Assembly: GCF_900103845.1 (NCBI RefSeq)
Contig: NZ_FNIJ01000002.1
Coordinates: 149,864 to 213,863, forward strand
DNA: 64,000 nt
Origin: Pseudomonas jinjuensis
GTDB lineage: Bacteria > Pseudomonadota > Gammaproteobacteria > Pseudomonadales > Pseudomonadaceae
Reading direction: 5' to 3'
Below the pieces are notes generated by a model. That model was not told the DNA's origin. It ran no database searches and saw only the letters and a program-made list of their open reading frames with translations. Positions 49,473-57,925 of this stretch are shown here, one piece after another (position 1 is the stretch's first letter; each line of letters begins with the position of its first letter). The translations under genes and the position numbers were made by a program.

Positions 49473-52130
49473 ATGCGCACCGAGCAACCGAAAGTCATCT
49501 ACCTCAAGGACTATCAGGCGCCCGAGTACCTGATCGACGAGACCAACCTGACCTTCGAGCTGTACGAGGACCACACCCTGGTCCACGCCCAGCTGGTCAT
49601 GCGCCGCAATCCGGAGTGCGGCGAGGGGCTTCCGCCGCTGGTGCTGCACGGCCAGCAGCTCGAACTGCTGTCGCTGGCGCTGGACGACCGCACCCTGCAG
49701 GCCGGCGACTACCAGCTCGACGGCGAACACCTGACCCTGCAGCCGACGGCGAAGAACTTCACCGTCGACAGCAGCGTGCGCATCCATCCGGAAAGCAACA
49801 CCGCGCTGGAAGGGCTGTACAAGTCCGGCAAGATGTTCTGCACCCAGTGCGAGGCCGAGGGTTTCCGCAAGATCACCTACTACCTCGACCGTCCGGACGT
49901 GATGAGCAGCTTCACCACCACGGTCTCGGCCGAGCAGCACGCCTACCCGGTACTGCTCTCCAACGGCAACCCGGTGGCCAGCGGCTCGGAAGAGGGCGGC
50001 CGGCACTGGGCGACCTGGCAGGACCCGTTCAGGAAGCCGGCCTACCTGTTCGCCCTGGTCGCCGGCGATCTCTGGGCGGTGGAAGACAGCTTCACCACCA
50101 TGAGCCAGCGTGAAGTCGCCCTGCGCATCTACGTCGAGCCGGAAAACATCGACAAGTGCCAGCACGCCATGGACAGCCTGAAGAAGTCCATGCGCTGGGA
50201 CGAGGAGGTCTACGGCCGCGAGTACGACCTGGACATCTTCATGATCGTCGCGGTCAACGACTTCAACATGGGCGCCATGGAGAACAAGGGGCTCAACATC
50301 TTCAATTCCAGCTGCGTGCTGGCCAAGGCGGAAACCGCCACCGACGCCGCCCACCAGCGCGTCGAGGGCGTGGTCGCCCACGAGTACTTCCACAACTGGT
50401 CGGGCAACCGCGTGACCTGCCGCGACTGGTTCCAGCTGTCGCTCAAGGAAGGCTTCACCGTGTTCCGCGACTCGGAGTTCTCCGCCGACATGAACTCGCG
50501 CACGGTCAAGCGCGTCGAGGACGTGGCCTTCCTGCGCACCAACCAGTTCGCCGAGGACGCCGGTCCCATGGCGCACCCGGTGCGCCCGGATTCCTTCATC
50601 GAGATTTCCAACTTCTACACCCTGACCGTCTACGAGAAGGGCTCGGAAGTGGTGCGGATGATCCACACCCTGCTCGGCGCCGAGGGCTTCCGCAAGGGCA
50701 CCGACCTGTACTTCGAGCGCCACGACGGCCAGGCGGTGACCTGCGACGATTTCGTCAAGGCCATGGAAGACGCCAACGGCGTCGACCTCACCCAGTTCAA
50801 GCGCTGGTACAGCCAGTCCGGCACCCCGCGCCTGGCGGTGGAAGAAAGCTATGACGCCGCAGGCAAGACCTACACCCTGACCTTCCGCCAGAGCTGCCCG
50901 CCGACCCCCGGCCAGCAGACCAAGGCGCCTTTCGTCATCCCGGTGGAAATGGGCCTGCTCGGCGCCGCCGGCCAGCCGCTGCCGCTGCGCCTGCAGGGCG
51001 AGGACGCCGCCGCCGGCGACAACCGCGTGCTGGCGATCACCGAGGCGGAGCAGTCCTTCACCTTCGTCGATATCGCCGAGAAACCGCTGCCGTCACTGCT
51101 GCGCGGCTTCTCCGCGCCGGTCAAGCTGAGCTTCCCCTACAGCCGCGACCAGCTGATGTTCCTCATGCAGCACGACAGCGACGGCTTCAACCGCTGGGAA
51201 GCCGGCCAGCAGCTCAGCGTGCAGGTGCTGCAGGAGCTGGTCGGCCAGCAGCAGCGCGGCGAGGCGCTGAAGCTCGACCAGCGCCTGGTCAGCGCCTTCC
51301 GTACCCTGCTGCTCGACAGCTCGCTGGACCAGGCCATGGTCGCCGAGATGCTCTCGCTGCCGAGCGAGGCCTACCTCACCGAGATCAGCGAAGTGGCCGA
51401 CGTCGAGGCGATCCACGCCGCCCGCGAATTCGCCCGCCAGCGTCTGGCGGAAGAGCTGCACGAGCCGCTCTGGCAGCGCTACCAGGCGAACCGCATCGCG
51501 TCCCGCGAGACGCCCTACGTCGCCGAAGCCAGCCACATCGCCCGCCGCAGCCTGCAGAACATCGCGCTGTCGTACCTGATGCTGAGCGGCCGGCCGCAGG
51601 TGCTGGAAGCCTGCCTGGAGCAGTACCAGCACTGCGACAACATGACCGAGCGCCTGACCGCCCTGGCGGTGCTGGTCAACTCCGCGTTCGAGGCCGAGAA
51701 GGCGAAAGCGCTGGAGATGTTCGCCGACTACTTCAAGGACGACCCGCTGGTGATGGACCAGTGGTTCAGCGTGCAGGCCGGCAGCACCCTGCCGGGCGGG
51801 CTGGAGCGCGTGCAGGCGCTGATGCAGCACCCGGCCTTCACCCTGAAGAACCCGAACAAGGTACGCGCGCTGATCGGCGCCTTCGCCAACCAGAACCTGG
51901 TCAACTTCCACCGCGCGGACGGCGCCGGCTACCGCTTCCTCGCCGACCAGGTGATCACCCTCAACGCGCTCAACCCGCAGATCGCCTCGCGCCTGCTGGC
52001 GCCGCTGACCCGCTGGCGCAAGTACGCGCCGGCGCGCCAGGCGCTGATGCGCGGCGAGCTGGAACGCATCCTCGCGTCCGGCGAACTGTCCAGCGACGTC
52101 TACGAGGTGGTGAGCAAGAGCCTCGCCTGA
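49473..52130 (+). CDS. pepN: Aminopeptidase N
   Basis: An 885-residue M1 zinc metallopeptidase that trims N-terminal residues of peptides in the cytosol. The recognition motif is MGAMENKGLNIFNS, and the zinc ligands are in VVAHEYFHNWSGNRVTCRDW with the distal Glu in LKEGFTVFRDSEF. The C-terminal helical domain closes it. The length matches E. coli PepN. It has its own promoter and strong terminator. Confidence 0.97.
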   Translation: MRTEQPKVIYLKDYQAPEYLIDETNLTFELYEDHTLVHAQLVMRRNPECGEGLPPLVLHGQQLELLSLALDDRTLQAGDYQLDGEHLTLQPTAKNFTVDSSVRIHPESNTALEGLYKSGKMFCTQCEAEGFRKITYYLDRPDVMSSFTTTVSAEQHAYPVLLSNGNPVASGSEEGGRHWATWQDPFRKPAYLFALVAGDLWAVEDSFTTMSQREVALRIYVEPENIDKCQHAMDSLKKSMRWDEEVYGREYDLDIFMIVAVNDFNMGAMENKGLNIFNSSCVLAKAETATDAAHQRVEGVVAHEYFHNWSGNRVTCRDWFQLSLKEGFTVFRDSEFSADMNSRTVKRVEDVAFLRTNQFAEDAGPMAHPVRPDSFIEISNFYTLTVYEKGSEVVRMIHTLLGAEGFRKGTDLYFERHDGQAVTCDDFVKAMEDANGVDLTQFKRWYSQSGTPRLAVEESYDAAGKTYTLTFRQSCPPTPGQQTKAPFVIPVEMGLLGAAGQPLPLRLQGEDAAAGDNRVLAITEAEQSFTFVDIAEKPLPSLLRGFSAPVKLSFPYSRDQLMFLMQHDSDGFNRWEAGQQLSVQVLQELVGQQQRGEALKLDQRLVSAFRTLLLDSSLDQAMVAEMLSLPSEAYLTEISEVADVEAIHAAREFARQRLAEELHEPLWQRYQANRIASRETPYVAEASHIARRSLQNIALSYLMLSGRPQVLEACLEQYQHCDNMTERLTALAVLVNSAFEAEKAKALEMFADYFKDDPLVMDQWFSVQAGSTLPGGLERVQALMQHPAFTLKNPNKVRALIGAFANQNLVNFHRADGAGYRFLADQVITLNALNPQIASRLLAPLTRWRKYAPARQALMRGELERILASGELSSDVYEVVSKSLA

Positions 52131-52163
52131 TTCCCGCGGCGGCACTCGCCGCGGTCGCTACCC

Positions 52164-52201
52164 AGGGGGTGTTACCGGTTCGCGCCGGTAACACCCTTTT
52201 T
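52164..52201 (+). terminator. terminator of pepN
   Basis: A 12-base perfect stem, gggtgttaccgg / ccggtaacaccc, followed by a T-run. Confidence 0.92.
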
Positions 52202-52329
52202 GTTTCCTGCGCGGGCGTTCGGGCGGCTGGCGACGCGCCGGAAATGGCGGGTGATCCCCCCTTCGGGTGGCGGTAATCATCCTTTGGAACGAGGCTCGGG
52301 CGCCTTAACAAAAGATAACGTGGCGTTAA

Positions 52330-52359
52330 TTGTCAGCCCCGGCAAACGCTGGCTATATA
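52330..52359 (+). promoter_or_regulatory. sigma-70 promoter of the YCF48/MMPL operon
   Basis: TTGTCA (52330-52335), 18 bases, TATATA (52354-52359), in an AT-rich stretch 48 bases before the ATG. The A-rich leader upstream of the ribosome site is unusual for the window. Confidence 0.7.
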
Positions 52360-52406
52360 GCGACCAATCAATACACCGCTCCAATAAGAACAAAGAGGTA
52401 AAGGCT

Positions 52407-53468
52407 ATGTGTGAGCCCATGTGGCGCACCTTGAGTGACCGGCCTGCGCACCCGCTGCGTAAATCTTTTGCGCTGCTCGGTGCACTTTCCTGCATGCTGC
52501 TTTCCGCTGCTCCGCTCCAGGCCGACGAGGCCCCGGCGGCGAACCCGGAAACCGTCTACTCGATCATCTCGGCGAAGGCCTCGAAGACCTTGCTGGTGAG
52601 CGTCGCCCATGCCGGCAAGCGCCTGGTGGCGGTCGGGGACCACGGCCACATCGTCTATTCCGATGACGATGGCAAGAGCTGGACCCAGGCCAAGGTGCCG
52701 ACCCGCCAGCTGCTGACCTCGGTGTTCTTCGTCAACGACAAGAAGGGCTGGGCGGTCGGTCACGACGCGCAGATCCTCGCCAGCGAAGACGGCGGTGCCA
52801 CCTGGACCCGACAGTTCCAGGACCTCTCCCGCGAATCCCCGCTGCTCGACCTCTACTTCTTCGACGAAAACCACGGCCTGGCCATCGGCGCCTACGGCAC
52901 GCTGCTGGAAACCACCGACGGCGGCAAGAACTGGGAAGACGTCAGCGATCGCCTGGACAACGAAGACCAGTTCCACCTCAACGCCATCACCCAGGTGAAG
53001 GACTCGGGCCTGATGATCGTCGGCGAGTCCGGCAGCATCTTCCGCTCGAAGGACAACGGCGAGACCTGGGAACGGCTCGAGAGCCCCTATGAAGGCTCGC
53101 TGTTCGGCGTGGTCGCCACCCGCCTGCCGGGCACCGTGCTGGCCTACGGCCTGCGCGGCCACCTGTTCCGCTCCACCGACTTCGGCGACAGCTGGCAGCA
53201 GGTACAGCTGCAGAGCGCCGATGGCGAGCTCGAATTCGGCCTGTCCGAAGGCGCCCTGCTGGACAACGGCACCGTGGTGATCGTCGGTCATGGCGGCAGC
53301 GTGCTGGAAAGCAAGGATGACGGTCAGAGCTTCACCGTCTACAACCGGCCGGATCGCCTGTCGCTCGCCGGTGTCAGCTCGGCCGGCAATGGCGAACTGA
53401 TCCTCGTGGGTCAGGGCGGTGTCCACGTGGCTTCGGCGACCGGCGCCGAACCGACTGAACAACAATAG
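52407..53468 (+). CDS. Exported YCF48-type beta-propeller protein
   Basis: A 353-residue periplasmic protein with a long signal peptide (residues 1-38, ending LQADE). The rest is a chain of BNR/YCF48 repeats, each ending in the form DGGxxW: ILASEDGGATW, LLETTDGGKNW, IFRSKDNGETW, LFRSTDFGDSW, VLESKDDGQSF. Such propellers help assemble or deliver cofactors, pigments or lipids to a partner. It is in one operon, 14 bases ahead of the RND/MMPL gene, so it is likely that transporter's periplasmic partner. Confidence 0.9.
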   Translation: MCEPMWRTLSDRPAHPLRKSFALLGALSCMLLSAAPLQADEAPAANPETVYSIISAKASKTLLVSVAHAGKRLVAVGDHGHIVYSDDDGKSWTQAKVPTRQLLTSVFFVNDKKGWAVGHDAQILASEDGGATWTRQFQDLSRESPLLDLYFFDENHGLAIGAYGTLLETTDGGKNWEDVSDRLDNEDQFHLNAITQVKDSGLMIVGESGSIFRSKDNGETWERLESPYEGSLFGVVATRLPGTVLAYGLRGHLFRSTDFGDSWQQVQLQSADGELEFGLSEGALLDNGTVVIVGHGGSVLESKDDGQSFTVYNRPDRLSLAGVSSAGNGELILVGQGGVHVASATGAEPTEQQ

Positions 53469-53482
53469 GCCGGGGAATCGGA

Positions 53483-55864
53483 ATGAACGCTGTGAATACC
53501 CATCATCAGGACAAGGCGACCTTCCTCGAGCGCCTGATCTTCAACAACCGTCCGGTCGTCATCCTCCTCTGCCTGCTGGCGAGCGTCTTCCTGTTCCTCC
53601 AGGCGATGCAGGTCCGCCCGTCGACCAGCTTCGAGAAGATGATTCCGCTCAAGCACCCGTTCATCCAGAACATGCTTGCGCACACCAACGACCTGGCCAA
53701 CCTCGGCAACACCGTGCGCATCTCGGTGGAAGCGGTGAACGGCGACATCTTCACCAAGGAATACATGGACACGCTGCGGCAGATCCATGACGAGGTCTTC
53801 TACATTCCGGGCGTCGACCGTGCCGGCCTGAAGTCGCTGTGGAGCCCGAGCGTACGCTGGACCGAAGTGACCGAGGACGGCTTCGCCGGCGGCGAAGTGA
53901 TCCCGCAGACCTACGACGGCTCGCCCCGCGCGCTGGACGACCTGCGCAACAACGTCCTGAAGTCGGGCCAGATCGGCCGACTGGTGGCCAACAACTTCCG
54001 TTCCAGCATCGTCGACGTGCCGCTGCTGGAGGTCTATCCGGACGCCAAGGACCAGAGCAAGCTGCTGCACCTGGACTATCGCCAGTTCTCCCATGAGCTG
54101 GAAGAGAAGATCCGCGACAAGTACCAGCTGCAGAACCCCAACGTGAAGATCCACATCGTCGGCTTCGCCAAGAAGGTCGGCGACCTGATCGACGGCCTGA
54201 TCATGGTGGTGGGCTTCTTCGGCATCTGCTTCATGATCACCCTGGTCCTGCTGTACTGGTTCACCAAGTGCATCCGCTCGACCATCGCCGTACTCTCCAC
54301 CACCCTGGTGGCGGTGATCTGGCAGCTCGGCCTGCTGCATGTCATCGGCTTCGGTCTCGACCCGTACTCGATGCTGGTGCCGTTCCTGATCTTCGCCATC
54401 GGCATTTCCCACGGCGTGCAGAAGATCAACGGTATCGCCCTGCATTCCAGCGACGCCGAAACCCCGCTGCTGGCGGCACGGCGTACCTTCCGCCAGCTGT
54501 TCCTGCCGGGCATGATCGCCATCCTGGCCGATGCCGTCGGCTTCATCACCCTGCTGGTGATCGACATCGGCGTGATCCGCGAGCTGGCCATCGGCGCCTC
54601 CATCGGTGTGGCGGTGATCGTGTTCACCAACCTGATCCTGCTGCCGGTGGCGATCTCCTACCTCGGCATCAGCAAGCGCGCGGTCGAGCGCAGCAAGGAA
54701 GACGCCGTACGCGAACATCCGTTCTGGCGCCTGCTGGCCAACTTCGCCAGCCCGGTCGTGGCGCCGATTTCCATCGGCATCGCGGTGATCATGTTCGGCG
54801 TCGGCATGTGGGAAGGCCATAACCTGAAGATCGGCGACCTCGACCAGGGCGCGCCGGAACTGCGTCCGGACTCGCGCTACAACCTGGACAACGACTTCAT
54901 CATCAGGAACTTCTCGACCAGTTCCGACGTGCTGGTGGTGATGGTGCAGACCGAAGCGGAAGGTTGCTCGGCCTACGGCACCATGGCCGCCATCGACGAG
55001 CTGGCGTGGAAGCTGCAGAACACCCCCGGCGTGCAGTCCGCCATCTCCATGGTCACCGTCTCCAAGCAGGCGATCAAAGGGATGAACGAGGGCAGCCTGA
55101 AGTGGGAAACCCTGTCGCGCAACAAGGACGTGCTGAACAGCTCGATCGCTCGCGCCGAAGGCATGTACAACAGCAACTGCTCGCTGGCGCCCCTGCTGGT
55201 CTACCTCAACGACCACAAGGCCGAGACCCTCGACCGTGCCGTGCACGTGGTGCAGGAATTCGCCAAGGAGAACAACAAGGAAGGCCTGGAGTTCAAGCTG
55301 GCCGCGGGTAACGCCGGTATCGAGGCGGCTACCAACGAGGTCATCAAGCAGTCCGAGCTGATCATCCTGGTGCTGGTGTACATCTGCGTGGCGGTCATGT
55401 GCATGATCACCTTCCGCTCCTTCGCCGCCACCCTGTGCATCGTGCTGCCGCTGATCCTCACCTCGGTGCTGGGCAACGCGCTGATGGCGCTGCTGGGCAT
55501 CGGCGTGAAGGTGGCGACCCTGCCGGTGATCGCCCTCGGCGTGGGTATCGGTGTGGACTACGGCATCTACATCTACACCCGCCTGGAGTCCTTCCTGCGC
55601 ATGGGCCTGCCGCTGCAGGAGGCCTACTACCAGACCCTGAAGTCCACCGGCAAGGCCGTACTGTTCACCGGCCTGTGCCTGGCGATCGGCGTGGCCACCT
55701 GGATCTTCTCGGCGATCAAGTTCCAGGCGGACATGGGCCTGATGCTGACCTTCATGCTCCTCTGGAACATGTTCGGCGCCATCTGGCTGCTGCCGGCCCT
55801 GGCCCGCTTCCTGATCAACCCCGAGAAGCTGCAGACCAAGAAGGCATCGATCTTCGCCCACTGA
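53483..55864 (+). CDS. RND/MMPL-family efflux transporter
   Basis: A 793-residue inner-membrane protein with 12 helices in two halves, each with a periplasmic loop (about 45-230 and 440-600). The segments FLIFAIGISHGVQKI and IALGVGIGVDYGIYIYTRLES are the helix-4-type MMPL motifs with the proton-relay residues. The family exports lipids or hydrophobic compounds. It forms a pair with the YCF48 gene; the same pairing recurs in other proteobacteria, as I recall. Cargo unknown. Confidence 0.93.
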   Translation: MNAVNTHHQDKATFLERLIFNNRPVVILLCLLASVFLFLQAMQVRPSTSFEKMIPLKHPFIQNMLAHTNDLANLGNTVRISVEAVNGDIFTKEYMDTLRQIHDEVFYIPGVDRAGLKSLWSPSVRWTEVTEDGFAGGEVIPQTYDGSPRALDDLRNNVLKSGQIGRLVANNFRSSIVDVPLLEVYPDAKDQSKLLHLDYRQFSHELEEKIRDKYQLQNPNVKIHIVGFAKKVGDLIDGLIMVVGFFGICFMITLVLLYWFTKCIRSTIAVLSTTLVAVIWQLGLLHVIGFGLDPYSMLVPFLIFAIGISHGVQKINGIALHSSDAETPLLAARRTFRQLFLPGMIAILADAVGFITLLVIDIGVIRELAIGASIGVAVIVFTNLILLPVAISYLGISKRAVERSKEDAVREHPFWRLLANFASPVVAPISIGIAVIMFGVGMWEGHNLKIGDLDQGAPELRPDSRYNLDNDFIIRNFSTSSDVLVVMVQTEAEGCSAYGTMAAIDELAWKLQNTPGVQSAISMVTVSKQAIKGMNEGSLKWETLSRNKDVLNSSIARAEGMYNSNCSLAPLLVYLNDHKAETLDRAVHVVQEFAKENNKEGLEFKLAAGNAGIEAATNEVIKQSELIILVLVYICVAVMCMITFRSFAATLCIVLPLILTSVLGNALMALLGIGVKVATLPVIALGVGIGVDYGIYIYTRLESFLRMGLPLQEAYYQTLKSTGKAVLFTGLCLAIGVATWIFSAIKFQADMGLMLTFMLLWNMFGAIWLLPALARFLINPEKLQTKKASIFAH

Positions 55865-55885
55865 TCCCGGTAGGCGAAACGAAGA

Positions 55886-55914
55886 AAAACCGCGGCCCAG
55901 GCCGCGGTTTTTTT
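55886..55914 (+). terminator. terminator of the MMPL operon
   Basis: aaaaccgcggcc / ggccgcggtttt with a three-base loop and a T-run. Confidence 0.92.
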
Positions 55915-55998
55915 ATGCGCGTGCCTGGGATGCGTCGCCGGTCGTTGTGGAGCGTCCCAACCATGAAAGAACAAGTCGCCATTGCGGCGCAGCGGCAA

Positions 55999-56248
55999 AC
56001 GTAGGATGGGTTGAGCGCAGCGATACCCATCGTGCCTTGGACGCAGGAACGTCCGACGATGATACGCACCTCGGCGGGTTTCACCCGCCCTACGCCGGAG
56101 GTCGCGGGCATGGCCCGCTTACAGGTGTAACCACCCCCGGTAGGGCGCATAACGCGCCAGCGTTATCCGCCATTTTTCGGCGTGGGGACGGAGGAAGAGC
56201 GGGGTTACTGCAGGAGCGCACCAGGGCGCGACCGGTCGCGGGCATGGA
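55999..56248. repeat. REP cluster between the MMPL and Bat operons
   Basis: The palindromes in order are gatgggttgagcgcagcgat-acccatc, ggcgggtttcacccgcc, gtcgcgggcatggcccgct, gcataacgcgccagcgttat and cgcgaccggtcgcg. No gene is seen in 55915-56287. Confidence 0.8.
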
Positions 56249-56287
56249 CCAGGCGTCCCCGCCCGTCCTGCAGGCCCGGCATTGGCC

Positions 56288-57925
56288 TCAACGCGGATAC
56301 AACGGCGGCAGGCTGCTGCTCTCCTGCGTTGCGCCTTCCGGTGTCTCGATGGCGGGCAGGGTGCGGATGGCGCGCCAGAGGTCCTCGCCCTGCCAGGAAT
56401 GCCCGGTCTCGCTGTACAGCGCGCCATTCAGCCCGTCCAGCGCGTCGGACAGCGGCACGAAGCGCGCCGCCATGTCGGCCAGGGTTTCCGGCTGGTGGCG
56501 GGCCCAGGCGTCGAGGGCCTGGCGGGTGGCGTGGGGGTCGTTGGCCTGGCAGGCGCGGCGCAGTTCGTCGAGCAGGGTGCGCGGGTTGGGCGCGTTCGCC
56601 GCGGCGCGGGCCACGGCCGGCAGGCGGCGGGCGCGCCACCAGAGGCCGAAGCCGAGCAGGGTGGTGAGCAGCAGCAGGGCGCTGGCGAGCTGCCACGGCC
56701 ACAGCAGCGCCTTGCCGTTGGCGACCTGAGCCGGCGTCGCCTGGGACGCGTCCTGCGCTTCCAGTTGCGGATTGCTGGCGACTTCCAGCAGCCGGCCGGG
56801 CAGGCGGGTGCGCTCCACGCGGTTGCTCTGGGTATTCCACCAGACCACCTCGACGGGCGGCAGCTCCAGCTGTCCGGGCTTGTCGGGCACCAGCGCCGCG
56901 CGTTCCTCGCGGCTGCCGATCAGGCCCTGCTCGCCGCTCTGGTCGTTCAGCTGCGGCTGGTCGGGGTAGTGGCGCAGGCCTGCCGGCAGCTCCTGCGGCA
57001 GCGGCGGCAACTGCGCGCTGGAGAGTCCATCGACGCGCAGCAGCAGGCCGCGGGTGAGCGCTTCGCCGGCGCGCGCCTGTTCCGGCTGCGGGCTCCAGCT
57101 TTCCTCCAGGGTGACTGCGCGGGCCGGCAGCCAGGGCACGTCGCGCGGATATTCCGCCGGTTTGGGCCGGACCTGCAGGGGGATTTCCGGCGAGGTGACG
57201 CGGATCTGCCTGCCCATCGGCGGGCCGAACGGCTGGTAGGGATCGCTGCCGTCCTGGGCGACCTGGGTGGCGCTGAAGGTCTGGCTGGGGATGCTCAGCA
57301 CGCCGCTCTGCTGTGGATAGATGGCATAGCGCGTCTCGATCACGCCGTGGCGCACGCCGTTGATTTCCTTTTCATAGGTGCGTGGCTGGCCGAGCTGCTC
57401 GACCCGCGCGTCGGCGATCTGCAGCGGGCTGAGGTTGCTGTCGTCGTACAGCGAGACCGAGTGGTAGATGCGCAGGGTGAGGATGACCTGCGCCTGCACG
57501 TAGACCTCCTCGTGGTCGACGCTGGCGTCGATGAACACCGGCGCCAGCCGCCGCGCCCGGCCGCTGGTCTCGGCTTTCTGTACCTGCAGGGCGATCGGCG
57601 CGGTGTGGCTGCCGTCGAGGCGGATCGATGGAATCGTCACCTCGCCGCTCTGCAGTGGCCGCAGGGTGATGATCCAGCGCGTGGTCGCCCGCGCCCGGCC
57701 GCCGATGGTGGTGAGGCGGTTGACCTGGCGGGTGCCGAGGATCGCGAACTGGTCTGCCAGCGGGGTGATGTCGGGCTTGCCGAATACCGTGGGATCGTCC
57801 GATTCCAGGGTGAGGTCGACGCTTTCGCCCTCGGTCAGGCGGGTGCGGTCGACGCTGGCGGTGAATGCGGCCATGGCCTGGAGGCTGACGATGGAAAGCA
57901 GGAGCAGGCAGAGCAGCCGTTTCAT
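56288..57925 (-). CDS. batD: BatD-like exported protein
   Basis: A 545-residue protein with a 19-residue signal peptide (ending AMA), an Ig-like domain (FTASVDRTRLTEGESVDLTL), further beta domains, then a membrane helix (about residues 407-428) and a cytosolic helical tail. BatD proteins belong to the aerotolerance (Bat) operons with MoxR ATPases. It is the last gene of the operon; the ATG overlaps the previous stop by 4 bases. The exact function is unresolved. Confidence 0.9.
   Translation of the reverse strand: MKRLLCLLLLSIVSLQAMAAFTASVDRTRLTEGESVDLTLESDDPTVFGKPDITPLADQFAILGTRQVNRLTTIGGRARATTRWIITLRPLQSGEVTIPSIRLDGSHTAPIALQVQKAETSGRARRLAPVFIDASVDHEEVYVQAQVILTLRIYHSVSLYDDSNLSPLQIADARVEQLGQPRTYEKEINGVRHGVIETRYAIYPQQSGVLSIPSQTFSATQVAQDGSDPYQPFGPPMGRQIRVTSPEIPLQVRPKPAEYPRDVPWLPARAVTLEESWSPQPEQARAGEALTRGLLLRVDGLSSAQLPPLPQELPAGLRHYPDQPQLNDQSGEQGLIGSREERAALVPDKPGQLELPPVEVVWWNTQSNRVERTRLPGRLLEVASNPQLEAQDASQATPAQVANGKALLWPWQLASALLLLTTLLGFGLWWRARRLPAVARAAANAPNPRTLLDELRRACQANDPHATRQALDAWARHQPETLADMAARFVPLSDALDGLNGALYSETGHSWQGEDLWRAIRTLPAIETPEGATQESSSLPPLYPR

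Noticed and set aside
55999-56248. Possible mobile element end
   Set aside because: The palindromes match the dispersed repeats elsewhere; no transposase, terminal repeats or target duplication are present.
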